The notes beneath the pieces were generated by a model. It worked only from the letters and a program-made list of their open reading frames with translations. It was not told where the DNA came from and searched no databases. Both the position numbers and the translations under genes were made by a program. Source: Proteus cibi (lineage in GTDB: Bacteria; Pseudomonadota; Gammaproteobacteria; Enterobacterales; Enterobacteriaceae). From it: a stretch of 64,000 nucleotides of DNA. Below, piece after piece: positions 46,439 to 55,994 of this stretch. The first letter of the stretch is position 1; each line of letters begins with the position of its first letter. Where the stretch lies: positions 30,986 through 94,985 of the forward strand of contig NZ_PENW01000025.1 of NCBI RefSeq assembly GCF_003144405.1. The letters run 5' to 3'.

Positions 46439-47632
46439 ATGACTGCCTTACCAAGAAAAAAAACCTGGCAGATTGTCCTCACTATTATTCTAGTTGGGAT
46501 AAATTTACGCCCTTTCTTAACCAGCCCCGGTCCAGTTATTGACAATATTATTCTTTCAACAGGAATGAGTTATAGCCAAGTCTCGTTACTCACGCTATTA
46601 CCCATGCTTTTAATGGGAATAGGCGCATTAATCGTTCCTTTCTTACAGCCTTATATTCAAGTGCGTAAAGGGCTTTTAGTCGCAATGTTGATGCTTCTTA
46701 TCGGCTCATTTTCTCGGGCTTATGTTTCTGATGGTAATCAACTATTACTGACGGCTCTTTTTTGCGGTTTGAGTGTCGCCTATATTCAAGCGGTATTCCC
46801 TGGCATTATTAAAGGGTGGTTTGGAACTCGAACACCTATCATGATGGGGTTATATTCCGCAATGTTAATGGGTGGAGGCGCACTTGGAGCACAACTATCC
46901 CCACTTCTTACTGCGAATAATGGACATTGGCAAAGTGCTTTAGCATGGTTTGCTCTTCCTGCTGGATTTGCATTTATTGCTATTCTTTTTTCAATTCAAA
47001 ATAGCGTAGCCTCTGCTAATAAAATATCACTAAATACCTTAATTTGGCGCCCCAGAACAGGATTGCTTATTTTAGGTTTTGGTTGCGTTAATGCAGGTTA
47101 CGCCTCTGTTGTGACATGGTTGGCACCTTTCTACCAATCCTTAGGAATGCCAAGCGCACAAAGTGGCTCACTGGTTGCCATTCTTTCCCTTTTTCAGGCC
47201 TCAGCGGCATTAATCATTCCCTTCTTGGCATCTAAAAATCACGACAGGCGTTTTTGGCTTACGATAACATTAATAAGCCAATTTATCGGTTTTGGTGCCA
47301 TTATGCTGATCCCAATGAGTGCGCCTTATCTTTGGAGTATTTTCTTAGGCTGTGGCTTAGGTGGATGTTTTTCCATGATGATGATTGTCGCGCTGGATCA
47401 TATTCCTGATCCAGCGCAAGCGGGTGCACTGTCGGCATTAATGCAAGGTGGGGGTTTTATTATTGCCGCTTTTGGTCCATTAGTGGCTGTGCTATTACGC
47501 CAACCGAATGGAAGCTTTACTTATGCATGGGCATTTCATGCTATTTTAGTGATTGTCACTATAGGATTATTTGCACAATTAAATCCTCGTCATTATGCAA
47601 AAGCCTATCCCGCTAATCATCCTACTCAATAG
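46439..47632 (+). CDS. CynX/NimT-family MFS transporter
   Basis: The 397-residue transporter starts at ATG 46439; the upstream in-frame ATG (46382) would include the palindromic operator. It has about 12 helices and the opening LVGINLRPFLTSPGPVIDNI, typical of the CynX (cyanate) and NimT (2-nitroimidazole) group, and GCGLGGCFSMMMIVALDH later. It is probably an exporter or importer of a small compound; the substrate is unknown. Confidence 0.8.
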   Translation: MTALPRKKTWQIVLTIILVGINLRPFLTSPGPVIDNIILSTGMSYSQVSLLTLLPMLLMGIGALIVPFLQPYIQVRKGLLVAMLMLLIGSFSRAYVSDGNQLLLTALFCGLSVAYIQAVFPGIIKGWFGTRTPIMMGLYSAMLMGGGALGAQLSPLLTANNGHWQSALAWFALPAGFAFIAILFSIQNSVASANKISLNTLIWRPRTGLLILGFGCVNAGYASVVTWLAPFYQSLGMPSAQSGSLVAILSLFQASAALIIPFLASKNHDRRFWLTITLISQFIGFGAIMLIPMSAPYLWSIFLGCGLGGCFSMMMIVALDHIPDPAQAGALSALMQGGGFIIAAFGPLVAVLLRQPNGSFTYAWAFHAILVIVTIGLFAQLNPRHYAKAYPANHPTQ

Positions 47633-47658
47633 CCCCCTATCGTTCAGGCTTACATAAA

Positions 47659-47692
47659 ATAAGCGCCTTACTTTTTACAATAAGGCGCTTAT
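47659..47692. terminator. Convergent-gene hairpin terminator
   Basis: ATAAGCGCCTTA (47659-47670) and TAAGGCGCTTAT (47681-47692) form a 12-bp stem between the convergent CynX-like and arcC genes. T tracts are short on both strands. Confidence 0.7.
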
Positions 47693-47726
47693 CAATGAAA
47701 TAATCGAACACTACTGATGGAGATGA

Positions 47727-48674
47727 TTACGCAATGATATGCGTTCCTGTTTCACCTTTTAAAGCTGAAGCTAATTTTTCTGGTGTTGTGATAATCACTC
47801 TTTTTCCACCTGCGGCTAAAAATGAGAGGCTAGCTTCGATTTTAGGAAGCATACTCCCTGGTGGGAAATGACCTTCATGCATATATTGTGTCATTTCTTC
47901 AACCGTCGTTTCACCTAAGGCTTTTTGTTCTGGCTTGCCGAAATGAATACACACTTTTTCAACACCTGTGGTAATGATAAGAATATCTGCATGTAATTCT
48001 TTTGCGAGCAATGTTGATGACAGATCTTTATCAATAACCGCATCAACACTTTGGTAATTACCATCTTCATTTTTGATAACGGGTATACCACCACCCCCCA
48101 CAGCAATCACGACATAACCACATTCTGATAGTGACTTAATTGCTTTAGATTCAATCACATGTTGTGGAATTGGCGAAGCAACAACACGGCGATAACCACG
48201 ACCAGAATCTTCAACAAAATGCCATTGAGGATTTTCTTGCTTTAATTGCACCCTCTCTTGCTCAGAGAAAAATGCACCAATAGGTTTTGTTGGAGAAGCA
48301 AAATTGGGGTCATTTTTATCTACTTCAACTTGTGTAATAAGGGTAATAGCTTGCTTATTTTGTTGAACACGAAGCTTATTCGTTAACGCTTGCTGTATTA
48401 AATAACCAATCCCGCCTTGTGTATCTGCAACACAGTTGGCTAAGGGCGTTAACGGTAAACCTTCTTGCACATGCGCTATTTCAGCGCGACGTAAATCAAG
48501 CCCTACTTGTGGCCCGTTACCATGAGTTAATACAATATTATACCCTTCAGCCACCATATCGCTGATATGGGCGGCAACCTCTTGTACTGCTTGTTCTTGA
48601 TGAGCGATAGACTGGCTAGCATTGTCTTTAATAATACTGTTGCCTCCAATGGCAACAACAACGAGTTCTTTCAT
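47727..48674 (-). CDS. arcC: Carbamate kinase
   Basis: The 315-residue enzyme transfers phosphate between carbamoyl phosphate and ADP, yielding ATP in arginine or related fermentations. VAIGGNSI, THGNGPQVG, AVGGGGIPVI and SMLPKIEASLSFL are signature segments. No arginine deiminase or transcarbamylase genes lie beside it, so the carbamoyl phosphate source is not visible; allantoin/purine or agmatine routes are possible. It appears to be a single-gene unit. Confidence 0.9.
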   Translation of the reverse strand: MKELVVVAIGGNSIIKDNASQSIAHQEQAVQEVAAHISDMVAEGYNIVLTHGNGPQVGLDLRRAEIAHVQEGLPLTPLANCVADTQGGIGYLIQQALTNKLRVQQNKQAITLITQVEVDKNDPNFASPTKPIGAFFSEQERVQLKQENPQWHFVEDSGRGYRRVVASPIPQHVIESKAIKSLSECGYVVIAVGGGGIPVIKNEDGNYQSVDAVIDKDLSSTLLAKELHADILIITTGVEKVCIHFGKPEQKALGETTVEEMTQYMHEGHFPPGSMLPKIEASLSFLAAGGKRVIITTPEKLASALKGETGTHIIA

Positions 48675-48996
48675 ATTTCACTCTCAATGATATTATTGGC
48701 AATTAAAGTAGAAATAACACACCTCTACTCTTAGAGGTTGGGTTGATAAGGTCGCTATATTTGCTAACCATTTTCCCCATTGTATTTTTAATGAGATAAA
48801 CATTATCGTGCTGAATAATATCTATTCATTAATTGCGCAGGATAATAACAGAGAATGTAAAGAAAACATCTATTACTCAATATTTCTCTTATTTAACGTC
48901 TGTAAATAGAAGATAGAAGAAAAAGATGAAAGGCGTCATCAAACACATCTATAACGCCTTATTCAAGATAAGTAAGGAGGGATAGTTAGTCCTTTT
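48675..48996. other. Intergenic region with ugpQ hairpin
   Basis: This 322-bp region includes the upstream part of arcC and a stem AAGGCGT (48930-48936)/ACGCCTT (48954-48960) that may end leftward ugpQ transcription. A small hairpin CCTCTA-CTCT-TAGAGG lies at 48722-48737 in the arcC leader. Confidence 0.5.
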
Positions 48997-49731
48997 TCAT
49001 TTTGCTATTTGATAAACATCCTGTTGATAAACATCAGGCATATCAGTGATCAGCATATCAACCCCCCATTGCTCAAACTCTTTCACTTCTTCAGGATTGT
49101 TCGGGGTATAACAATAAATTTCATAACCTGCTTGTTTTAACAATTGTGCTTGTTCTTGCGTAAGATATTTGTAATTACAATGCACACTAAAACCATCAAT
49201 CGCTTTTAGTGTTTCTAACGCATTATCAGGGATCTCATCCCACAATTGACCTCGACGAATAAAAGGCAGGTATCGTTTCATAACGATAAGTGCATGTGTA
49301 TCAAAAGAAGAAAATAGAATTTGCTCATTCGGGATATCTGCACTTTTTATCATGTCAGAAACCGCTAAACATAAACGTTCAACATCATCATCAGGCCATG
49401 TCTTTAGCTCAATATTGAGCTTTGTTCCTGAACGCTTAATGAGCTGCAACCCTTGTCTTAAAGAAGGAACCTTCTCACCTTGATAGAGTGAACTAAACCA
49501 ACTTCCCGCATCAAGGCGATGTAAATCATCTAAGGTATGAAAACGCACAGCACCTTGCCCATTCGTGCAACGATTAACGGTTTTATCATGAATAAGCACA
49601 GGAACATGATCCGCAGTTAATTGCACATCTGTTTCAATCCATTCGCACCCGAAATCAATCGCCATTTTAAACGCAGCCAATGTATTTTCAGGGGCTTTTC
49701 CAGAAAAACCTCGGTGAGCAGCTATCTTCAT
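48997..49731 (-). CDS. ugpQ: Cytoplasmic glycerophosphodiester phosphodiesterase
   Basis: The 244-residue GDPD enzyme cleaves glycerophosphodiesters to glycerol-3-phosphate and an alcohol. AAHRGFSGKAPENTLAAF carries the HR-x(n)-E-N-T active site, followed by EWIETDVQLTADHVPVLIHD with the metal-binding Glu/Asp and catalytic His. No signal peptide, so it is the UgpQ (cytoplasmic) rather than GlpQ type. It diverges from ugpBAEC, each side with a Pho box; in E. coli ugpQ is at the end of the ugp operon instead. Confidence 0.9.
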   Translation of the reverse strand: MKIAAHRGFSGKAPENTLAAFKMAIDFGCEWIETDVQLTADHVPVLIHDKTVNRCTNGQGAVRFHTLDDLHRLDAGSWFSSLYQGEKVPSLRQGLQLIKRSGTKLNIELKTWPDDDVERLCLAVSDMIKSADIPNEQILFSSFDTHALIVMKRYLPFIRRGQLWDEIPDNALETLKAIDGFSVHCNYKYLTQEQAQLLKQAGYEIYCYTPNNPEEVKEFEQWGVDMLITDMPDVYQQDVYQIAK

Positions 49732-49770
49732 TTCTCTCTCCTTTTCATTTGTGCCGACATCATGACAACC

Positions 49771-49792
49771 ATTTATGACAGCAATTTGACAG
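49771..49792 (-). promoter_or_regulatory. Pho box toward ugpQ
   Basis: On the minus strand two 11-bp repeats, CTGTCAAATTG and CTGTCATAAAT, match the PhoB site pattern (CTGTCAT-N4 twice). It lies about 40 bp upstream of ugpQ. Confidence 0.75.
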
Positions 49793-49819
49793 TCATACCA
49801 TCAATATATCTTCATTTAA

Positions 49820-49841
49820 TTGTCACCCCTTTGTCATAAAC
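49820..49841 (+). promoter_or_regulatory. Pho box toward ugpB
   Basis: TTGTCACCCCT followed by TTGTCATAAAC gives two 11-bp PhoB repeats on the plus strand, 65 bp before the ugpB ATG. It supports induction on phosphate limitation. Confidence 0.75.
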
Positions 49842-49905
49842 AACATTTAGGGTAATTCGCAGATGAGATTGCACCTTTAACTTTCGATTAAAAAGGAAAT
49901 TCTGC

Positions 49906-51213
49906 ATGTCGATAAAATCAATAACAGGCCTTGCTGTTGCGATGGCGTTATTTACCTCTCCTACACACGCAAAAACACAAATTGAATGGTGGCATGCAAT
50001 GGGAGGTGCGCTTGGTCAGAAAGTCAATCAAATCGCCTCTGATTTTAACGCCAGTCAATCTGAATATGAAATAAAGCCTGTTTATAAAGGCACATATGCG
50101 GAAACAATGACCAGTGCGGTGGCTTCATTTCGCGCTAAAAACCAACCGGCTATTGTGCAAGTCTTTGAAGTGGGTACAGCGAGCATGATGGGGGCAAAAA
50201 AAGCCATTTTTCCTGTTTATCAATTAATGGAAAAAACCAACGAGCCTTTTGATCCTAATAGTTACTTATCAACCGTTACGGGCTATTACACCACCAGTGA
50301 CGGCAAAATGATGTCGTTACCCTTTAATAGTTCAACCCCAGTGCTTTACTACAACAAAACGCTATTTAAAAAAGCGGGGATAGAACAACCGCCAAAGACA
50401 TGGAAAGAGATGGAAGTGGTCTCTCAAAAACTGCTCGATTCAGGGGTTAAATGTGGATTTACTACCACATGGCAATCATGGACACAAATTGAAAACTTTG
50501 GTGCGCGCAATAATTTGCCTATTGCGACAAAAAATAACGGTTTCGATGGTTTTGATACCACCTTCCTTTTTAATAAAGCACCTTTCGTAGCACATATTCA
50601 ACAAATGGCTGATTGGTCAAAATCCGGTATTTTCAAATATGGCGGACGCCAATCAGATGCAATGCCCCTATTTTATACCCAAGAGTGTGCCATGGTGATG
50701 GAATCATCCGCAGGTTTTGCAGGCATTAAAGAGAACATGAAAGGTCTTGATATTGGTGTTAGCCAATTACCTTACGACGACACGCTTGTACAAAAACCCG
50801 CAAATACCATTATTGGCGGCGCATCGTTATGGGTTATGTCAGGGCGTCCAGATGCAGAATATAACGGTGTAGCTAAATTTTTCACTTATCTTTCAAGTCC
50901 TGAAGTGCAAGCCGATTGGCACCAAGCTACGGGGTATTTGCCTGTCACTAAAGCGGCTTATGCGTTAACACAGCAACAAGGTTTTTATCAGAAAAACCCA
51001 GGGGCTGACACTGCAATATTACAAATGACAACCTCAGAGCCTACTGCAAATTCAAAAGGGTTACGCTTTGGTAATTTCCTGCAAACTCGAGAAATTGTTG
51101 ATGAAGAGTTAGAAAAAGTGTGGTCAGGAAAACAGAGTGCTCAAGTTGCATTAGATAATGCGGTTACGCGTGGAAATGAACAGTTACGCCGCTTTGAACG
51201 TACTCAACAATAA
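49906..51213 (+). CDS. ugpB: Glycerol-3-phosphate ABC transporter, periplasmic binding protein UgpB
   Basis: The 435-residue binding protein captures sn-glycerol-3-phosphate and glycerophosphodiesters in the periplasm. It has a signal peptide ending in THAK, then TQIEWWHAMGGALGQKVNQIASDFN as in E. coli UgpB, and GGASLWVMSGR. AAAGGA precedes the ATG. It is first in ugpBAEC and is preceded by a Pho box. Confidence 0.93.
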   Translation: MSIKSITGLAVAMALFTSPTHAKTQIEWWHAMGGALGQKVNQIASDFNASQSEYEIKPVYKGTYAETMTSAVASFRAKNQPAIVQVFEVGTASMMGAKKAIFPVYQLMEKTNEPFDPNSYLSTVTGYYTTSDGKMMSLPFNSSTPVLYYNKTLFKKAGIEQPPKTWKEMEVVSQKLLDSGVKCGFTTTWQSWTQIENFGARNNLPIATKNNGFDGFDTTFLFNKAPFVAHIQQMADWSKSGIFKYGGRQSDAMPLFYTQECAMVMESSAGFAGIKENMKGLDIGVSQLPYDDTLVQKPANTIIGGASLWVMSGRPDAEYNGVAKFFTYLSSPEVQADWHQATGYLPVTKAAYALTQQQGFYQKNPGADTAILQMTTSEPTANSKGLRFGNFLQTREIVDEELEKVWSGKQSAQVALDNAVTRGNEQLRRFERTQQ

Positions 51214-51274
51214 TCATTTATATTAGACGAGCCAAGTGCTCGTCTTCTGTTTTTATCGGTTCACTGGATATTGT

Positions 51275-52159
51275 ATGGCTTCTCAATCCATTTATTTTAA
51301 ACAAAAATGGTTACCTCTCGCGCTAATTTTTCCTCAATTAGCTATCACGCTTATCTTTTTTATTTGGCCTGCTGGGCAAGCATTCTTTCAGTCATTTCAA
51401 TTAGAAGATGCATTTGGACTTAGTCGAGAATTTGTTGGTTTTGAAAATTTTCAGCGACTTTTTAGCAACCGTTATTATTTTGATAGTTTGGTCACGACAC
51501 TTATTTTCAGTACCTGTGTCGTATTTTTATCGATGCTATCAGCACTTATTTTAGCCGGTATTGCCGAGCAAATTTTGCGAGGTAAACTTTTTTATCGCAC
51601 CATTTTAATCTCACCTTATGCCATTGCGCCTGTGATTGCGGGTTTTCTTTGGTTATTTATGCTTGATCCCACAATTGGTGTATTAAGCCAACAATTAAAG
51701 AAAATAGGAATTAATTGGGACCCTGTACTTAATACACATCACGCGATGTGGATGGTGATCTTAACGGCGACATGGAAACAAGTGAGTTATAACTTTCTGT
51801 TTTTCCTCGCAGCCTTACAATCTGTCCCTAAATCTCTTTTAGAAGCGGCAGCTATCGATGGCAGTGGTCCTATTAAGCGCTTTATGACTATCAGTTTTCC
51901 TTTAATTTCTCCCACCACTTTTTTCTTACTTGTGGTTAATTTTGCTTATGCCTTTTTTGATACGTTCGCCATTATTCATGCAATGACGCAAGGTGGTCCT
52001 GGAAGTAGTACATCAACACTGGTTTATAAGGTCTATAACGATGGTTTTGTGGGATTAGATTTAGGCTCCTCCGCTGCACAATCCGTTATTTTGATGTTTA
52101 TTGTCGCGATATTAACCATTATTCAATTTCGTTATGTTGAGAAAAAGGTGGCTTACTGA
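51275..52159 (+). CDS. ugpA: Glycerol-3-phosphate ABC transporter permease UgpA
   Basis: The 294/295-residue permease has six membrane helices and the EAA loop LLEAAAIDGSGPIKRFMTISFPLI that docks to UgpC. ATG 51275 gives the E. coli length; an earlier start at 51236 would add 13 residues without support. It overlaps ugpE by one base (TGATG). Confidence 0.92.
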   Translation: MASQSIYFKQKWLPLALIFPQLAITLIFFIWPAGQAFFQSFQLEDAFGLSREFVGFENFQRLFSNRYYFDSLVTTLIFSTCVVFLSMLSALILAGIAEQILRGKLFYRTILISPYAIAPVIAGFLWLFMLDPTIGVLSQQLKKIGINWDPVLNTHHAMWMVILTATWKQVSYNFLFFLAALQSVPKSLLEAAAIDGSGPIKRFMTISFPLISPTTFFLLVVNFAYAFFDTFAIIHAMTQGGPGSSTSTLVYKVYNDGFVGLDLGSSAAQSVILMFIVAILTIIQFRYVEKKVAY

Positions 52160-53007
52160 TGGTTGAACGTAGACCTTTATTCCATGCTTTCTGCCACTTT
52201 ATTCTTATTGTCGGCATACTTTCTGTTGCGTTTCCTGTCTGGATTGCGCTTGTGGCAACAACGCATCAAAACACTGAATTTGCCACTGGCTCTCCCCTTT
52301 GGTTTGGGGCTGAGGGCATGAGTATTTTTAAAGCGATATTTTCACAAGCAGGCACCACGCAAAATAGCGCCATTTCAATTAATAGTATGTTATTGAATTC
52401 CTTGATTATGGCGTTAGTGATCACCCTCGGGAAATTAACAATCTCGATTTTATCTGCCTACGCCGTCGTTTTCTTTCGTTTTCCGGGAAGAATGCTCGCC
52501 TTTTGGACTATCTTTTTCACGTTAATGTTGCCTGTTGAAGTTCGCATTATGCCTACCTTTGAGGTGGTCACTGATCTCAATATGTTGAACTCCTATGCAG
52601 GCTTAACTATTCCATTAATTGCCAGTGCCACAGCCACTTTTTTATTTCGCCAATTTTTTCTTACCATTACCCCTGAATTAATTGAAGCCGCTAAAATTGA
52701 TGGTGCTGGTCCTATTAAATTCTTTTTCTCTATCTTACTTCCTCTTTCTCGCACCAATATCGCCGCCCTATTTGTTATCACTTTTATTTATGGCTGGAAC
52801 CAATATCTTTGGCCAATGTTGATCACAACAGATACTCACTACTACACCATTGTCATGGGGATTAAACAGATGGTTGCAGTTTCTGATGGTGTCGTTGAAT
52901 GGAATAAGATCATGGCAACCACGTTAATTGCAATGTTGCCTCCCGTCCTTATTGTCATTTTGATGCAAAGAGCCTTTGTTAAAGGCTTTATTGATACGGA
53001 GAAATAA
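52159..53007 (+). CDS. ugpE: Glycerol-3-phosphate ABC transporter permease UgpE
   Basis: The 282-residue permease has six membrane helices and the EAA loop ELIEAAKIDGAGPIKFFFSILLPLS. It pairs with UgpA to form the channel. The start overlaps the ugpA stop, and the ugpC start follows one base after its stop. Confidence 0.92.
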   Translation: MVERRPLFHAFCHFILIVGILSVAFPVWIALVATTHQNTEFATGSPLWFGAEGMSIFKAIFSQAGTTQNSAISINSMLLNSLIMALVITLGKLTISILSAYAVVFFRFPGRMLAFWTIFFTLMLPVEVRIMPTFEVVTDLNMLNSYAGLTIPLIASATATFLFRQFFLTITPELIEAAKIDGAGPIKFFFSILLPLSRTNIAALFVITFIYGWNQYLWPMLITTDTHYYTIVMGIKQMVAVSDGVVEWNKIMATTLIAMLPPVLIVILMQRAFVKGFIDTEK

Positions 53008-53008
53008 C

Positions 53009-54109
53009 ATGACAACCGTCACTCTCACAAATTTAGAAAAGCGTTACCCAAATGGTCATCAAGCCATTTCAAAATTAAATCTTTCTATTGAGCAAGGTGA
53101 AATGGTGGTGTTAGTCGGACCAAGTGGTTGTGGTAAATCGACTTTACTACGAATGATTGCAGGATTAGAAACCATTACACAAGGTGACTTATTTATTGAT
53201 CATTTACGGGTTAATGAATATGAACCAAGTGAACGCGATATCGCCATGGTGTTTCAAAACTATGCCCTTTATCCTCATATGTCAGTTTATAACAATATGG
53301 CATATGGCTTACGTAATCGAAAAACCCCCAAAGCCAAGATTGAAGAACTCGTTACCAATGCCGCCAACATGTTGGAAATCAGCCACTTACTTGATAGAAA
53401 ACCCAAAGAACTTTCAGGTGGACAACGTCAACGGGTCGCAATGGGCAGAGCCATTGTTCGTGATCCTAAAGTCTTTTTATTTGATGAACCTCTTTCTAAT
53501 CTTGATGCCAAATTACGAGTTCAAATGCGTCTGGAAATCAAAAAATTACAGCGAAAGCTCTCCACAACCTCTATTTATGTGACGCACGATCAGGTAGAAG
53601 CGATGACATTAGCTGATAAGCTGGTGGTTTTAAATCAAGGAAATATAGAGCAGGTAGGCACACCATTAGATATTTATGAAAGCCCCGCCTCCGTGTTTGT
53701 TGCTACGTTTATGGGTTCGCCAGCTATGAATATCTTAGACGTCCCGATTAATCATAGTGTGATTGAAGTCGCTGATGGGCATATTGCCATTTCATCTCAG
53801 CATTTTCCTTATCAAGCCATTAAATTAGGTTTACGCCCTGAACATTTAATAATTAGCCGCCAACATCCTCTTTTTCATGTTGATGTTGAATTTATTGAAG
53901 CTCTCGGTGCAGATGTTTTAATTTATGCCACGACTTGCGATAAACAGAAACAACCTCTCGTTATTCGTGCGCCAAACGATCATGGTGTGAAAATAGGTAA
54001 TAAAATAGGTCTTACCATTCATCCAGAAAATCTTCATTTCTTTAATGAACAATCAGGGAAACGTATTCTTCGTCCTTTTATGCTGATCCGTGAATTAATG
54101 GTTTCATAA
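53009..54109 (+). CDS. ugpC: Glycerol-3-phosphate ABC transporter ATPase UgpC
   Basis: The 366-residue ATPase has Walker A GPSGCGKST, signature LSGGQRQRVAMGRA, Walker B VFLFDEPLSNLD and the H-loop VTHDQ, then a MalK-like regulatory C-domain (GLRPEHL). ATG 53009 has GGAG at 52998-53001; the longer frame enters ugpE. It is last in the operon and is followed by a terminator. Confidence 0.93.
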   Translation: MTTVTLTNLEKRYPNGHQAISKLNLSIEQGEMVVLVGPSGCGKSTLLRMIAGLETITQGDLFIDHLRVNEYEPSERDIAMVFQNYALYPHMSVYNNMAYGLRNRKTPKAKIEELVTNAANMLEISHLLDRKPKELSGGQRQRVAMGRAIVRDPKVFLFDEPLSNLDAKLRVQMRLEIKKLQRKLSTTSIYVTHDQVEAMTLADKLVVLNQGNIEQVGTPLDIYESPASVFVATFMGSPAMNILDVPINHSVIEVADGHIAISSQHFPYQAIKLGLRPEHLIISRQHPLFHVDVEFIEALGADVLIYATTCDKQKQPLVIRAPNDHGVKIGNKIGLTIHPENLHFFNEQSGKRILRPFMLIRELMVS

Positions 54110-54607
54110 GGCTTTGATATCATTTTATTCACTTTCAGTTTAATCTGAATAGCGATGTTTTAAACGTCGCTATTTATTTATGACTAAGCAATAAATATTA
54201 AAAATATAAAAATTGTCAGAATTAAACCAATAAAACCCTTATCTAAACACAATGTTTCTTGGAGATTATTCCAGATAAATATAAATAGCCTTGACTACAT
54301 TTAAAATAAATATAATTAATTGATTCATATAATATTTACACCAATAAAATTTATCAGATCAAGATTAATTTATTCATTAATTCTCTTAAATTTAAAGATG
54401 TTAAATATATTTTCCCATTCTTATTACGACTGATTAAAAAAGAAAAAATAATACATAGCAACTAAAAAAAGAGAAAAGCAAATATTGAGATACTATTTCT
54501 CACATAAAATGCTTATATTGCACCGATAGATAAGCACTGTTATTCTTCTGCTCGAATTTGATCTGCAATTATATAAACTGCCAAGCAGAAAAGGACTTAA
54601 TTAAAAA
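54110..54607. other. AT-rich intergenic region upstream of loiP
   Basis: About 500 bp, with the ugp terminator at its left end and the loiP leader at its right. I see no gene or clear repeat in the rest. Confidence 0.55.
54148..54179 (+). terminator. Terminator of the ugp operon
   Basis: AATAGCGATGTTT (54148-54160) pairs with AAACGTCGCTATT ending at 54174 with one mismatch, and is followed by TATTTAT. Confidence 0.75.
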
Positions 54608-55357
54608 ATGAAAATTAAATTACTTGCTACAGTGATGGTATCAGCAGCACTACTCTCTGGTTGTAAAAACCTCAATACAGATATGTTGACCAAATCAGGA
54701 ACCCAACTTTTCCAAGCAGCGACATTAAGCGACGATGATATCAAAGCGCTAACAAATGATGCTTGTAAAGAGATGGATGCGCAAAATAAAGTTGCACCTG
54801 CAAATAGCACCTACACTAAACGTTTAAATAATATTGCTAAAGCGTTAGGTAATGAAGTTAATGGTACACCTGTAAACTACAAAGTTTACATGACCAAAGA
54901 TGTCAATGCATGGGCAATGGCTAACGGCTGTGTGCGTGTTTATAGTGGCTTAATGGACATGATGACAGATAACGAAGTTGAAGGCGTTTTAGGTCATGAG
55001 ATGGGTCACGTCGCTTTAGGTCATACTCGTAAAGCCATTCAAGTTGCTCACGCAACAGTTGCAGCACGTACAGCAGCAGCATCCGCTGGTGGTGTAGCGG
55101 CACAATTAAGCAGCTCGCAATTAGCTGAAATGGGAGAAAAACTGGTTAATGCTCAATTCTCTCAACACCAAGAATCAGAAGCAGATAACTTCTCTTATGA
55201 TCTACTGAAAAAACGTGGGGTCAGCACCGCAGGTTTAGTCACAGGTTTTGAGAAATTAGCTAAATTAGGTGGCGGTGATTCAAGTATGTTTGATTCTCAC
55301 CCACCATCAAAAGAGCGTGCAGATAATATCCGTAATCGCATTGCTGCAGATAAATAA
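54608..55357 (+). CDS. loiP: LoiP-like M48 metalloprotease lipoprotein
   Basis: The 249-residue lipoprotein has the lipobox LLSGC (cysteine 19) and the zinc protease motif HEMGH with a downstream ESEAD glutamate. Length and features match E. coli LoiP (YggG), an outer-membrane-facing protease made at low osmolarity that works with YfgC/BepA. It has an alanine-rich stretch around residue 155. A terminator follows. Confidence 0.88.
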   Translation: MKIKLLATVMVSAALLSGCKNLNTDMLTKSGTQLFQAATLSDDDIKALTNDACKEMDAQNKVAPANSTYTKRLNNIAKALGNEVNGTPVNYKVYMTKDVNAWAMANGCVRVYSGLMDMMTDNEVEGVLGHEMGHVALGHTRKAIQVAHATVAARTAAASAGGVAAQLSSSQLAEMGEKLVNAQFSQHQESEADNFSYDLLKKRGVSTAGLVTGFEKLAKLGGGDSSMFDSHPPSKERADNIRNRIAADK

Positions 55358-55367
55358 TCATGATCTT

Positions 55368-55402
55368 GCCCCTATATCTCATGGTATGGGGGTTTTCTTT
55401 TT
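55368..55402 (+). terminator. Terminator of loiP
   Basis: CCCC-(T)-ATA at 55369-55376 pairs with TATGGGG ending near 55391 and is followed by GTTTTCTTTTT. Confidence 0.7.
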
Positions 55403-55411
55403 GAGGTTTAT

Positions 55412-55879
55412 CTATGAATGGCGAAAACAACCCACAACATCGGTAAAAAAGCGTTTAATCGCCTGTTTTTCCTGTTGGTCGTATTGCTCAAATAGCGCAG
55501 ACCATTTTGCTTGAGATTGTTGATGTAACACCTCATGAGCATGAAAAAGACGTTCCCCTTCCGTTGTTAAGATAAAAAATATTTCTTTTTGATTATCTGC
55601 TAACTTTATTTTTTCAATAGCTCCCTTCTTTTGTAATCGACTACAAATTTTTGAAACGGCTCCTCGGGTCATGGACATATATTCACTGATGGTTGTGAGA
55701 TTTCTCATACTCTCTTCACCAATACAATGGATCACATGCAGTTCTGTGAGTGAATAATTATCTAATCCATTCTCTTCTAATACTTTTTTATGATCACTAT
55801 CGGCTCGATCATCTTTAAGATGCAAAAAATCACTTAACCCTTTTAACAACTCTTGTGTTGTCACATTCTCTTTTGTCAT
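55412..55879 (-). CDS. MarR-family transcriptional regulator
   Basis: The 155-residue regulator from ATG 55879 (AAGGAA upstream) has a winged helix with NLTTISEYMSMTRGAVSKICSRLQKKGAIEKIKLADNQKEIFFILT, the canonical MarR DNA-binding and wing region. It is divergent from an efflux pump, with matching palindromes at both starts. It probably represses both genes and is released by a pump substrate. The longer upstream start (55906) reads through the operator. Confidence 0.88.
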   Translation of the reverse strand: MTKENVTTQELLKGLSDFLHLKDDRADSDHKKVLEENGLDNYSLTELHVIHCIGEESMRNLTTISEYMSMTRGAVSKICSRLQKKGAIEKIKLADNQKEIFFILTTEGERLFHAHEVLHQQSQAKWSALFEQYDQQEKQAIKRFFTDVVGCFRHS

Positions 55880-55978
55880 TTTGTTTCCTTGGAAAAAATA
55901 TTTCATAAAATAGTATCAAAAGCATTTACAACAATCAAAATATCGCTATCATCTATTTTGTTTCCATGGAAACAAAAT
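55878..55978. promoter_or_regulatory. Pair of MarR operators between regulator and pump
   Basis: A perfect 24-bp palindrome with half ATTTTGTTTCCA covers 55955-55978 just before the pump gene. A 21/24 match covers 55878-55901 and overlaps the start codon and ribosome site of the regulator. Centres are 77 bp apart. Confidence 0.8.
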
Positions 55979-55994
55979 AAAAAGAGGCAATATA

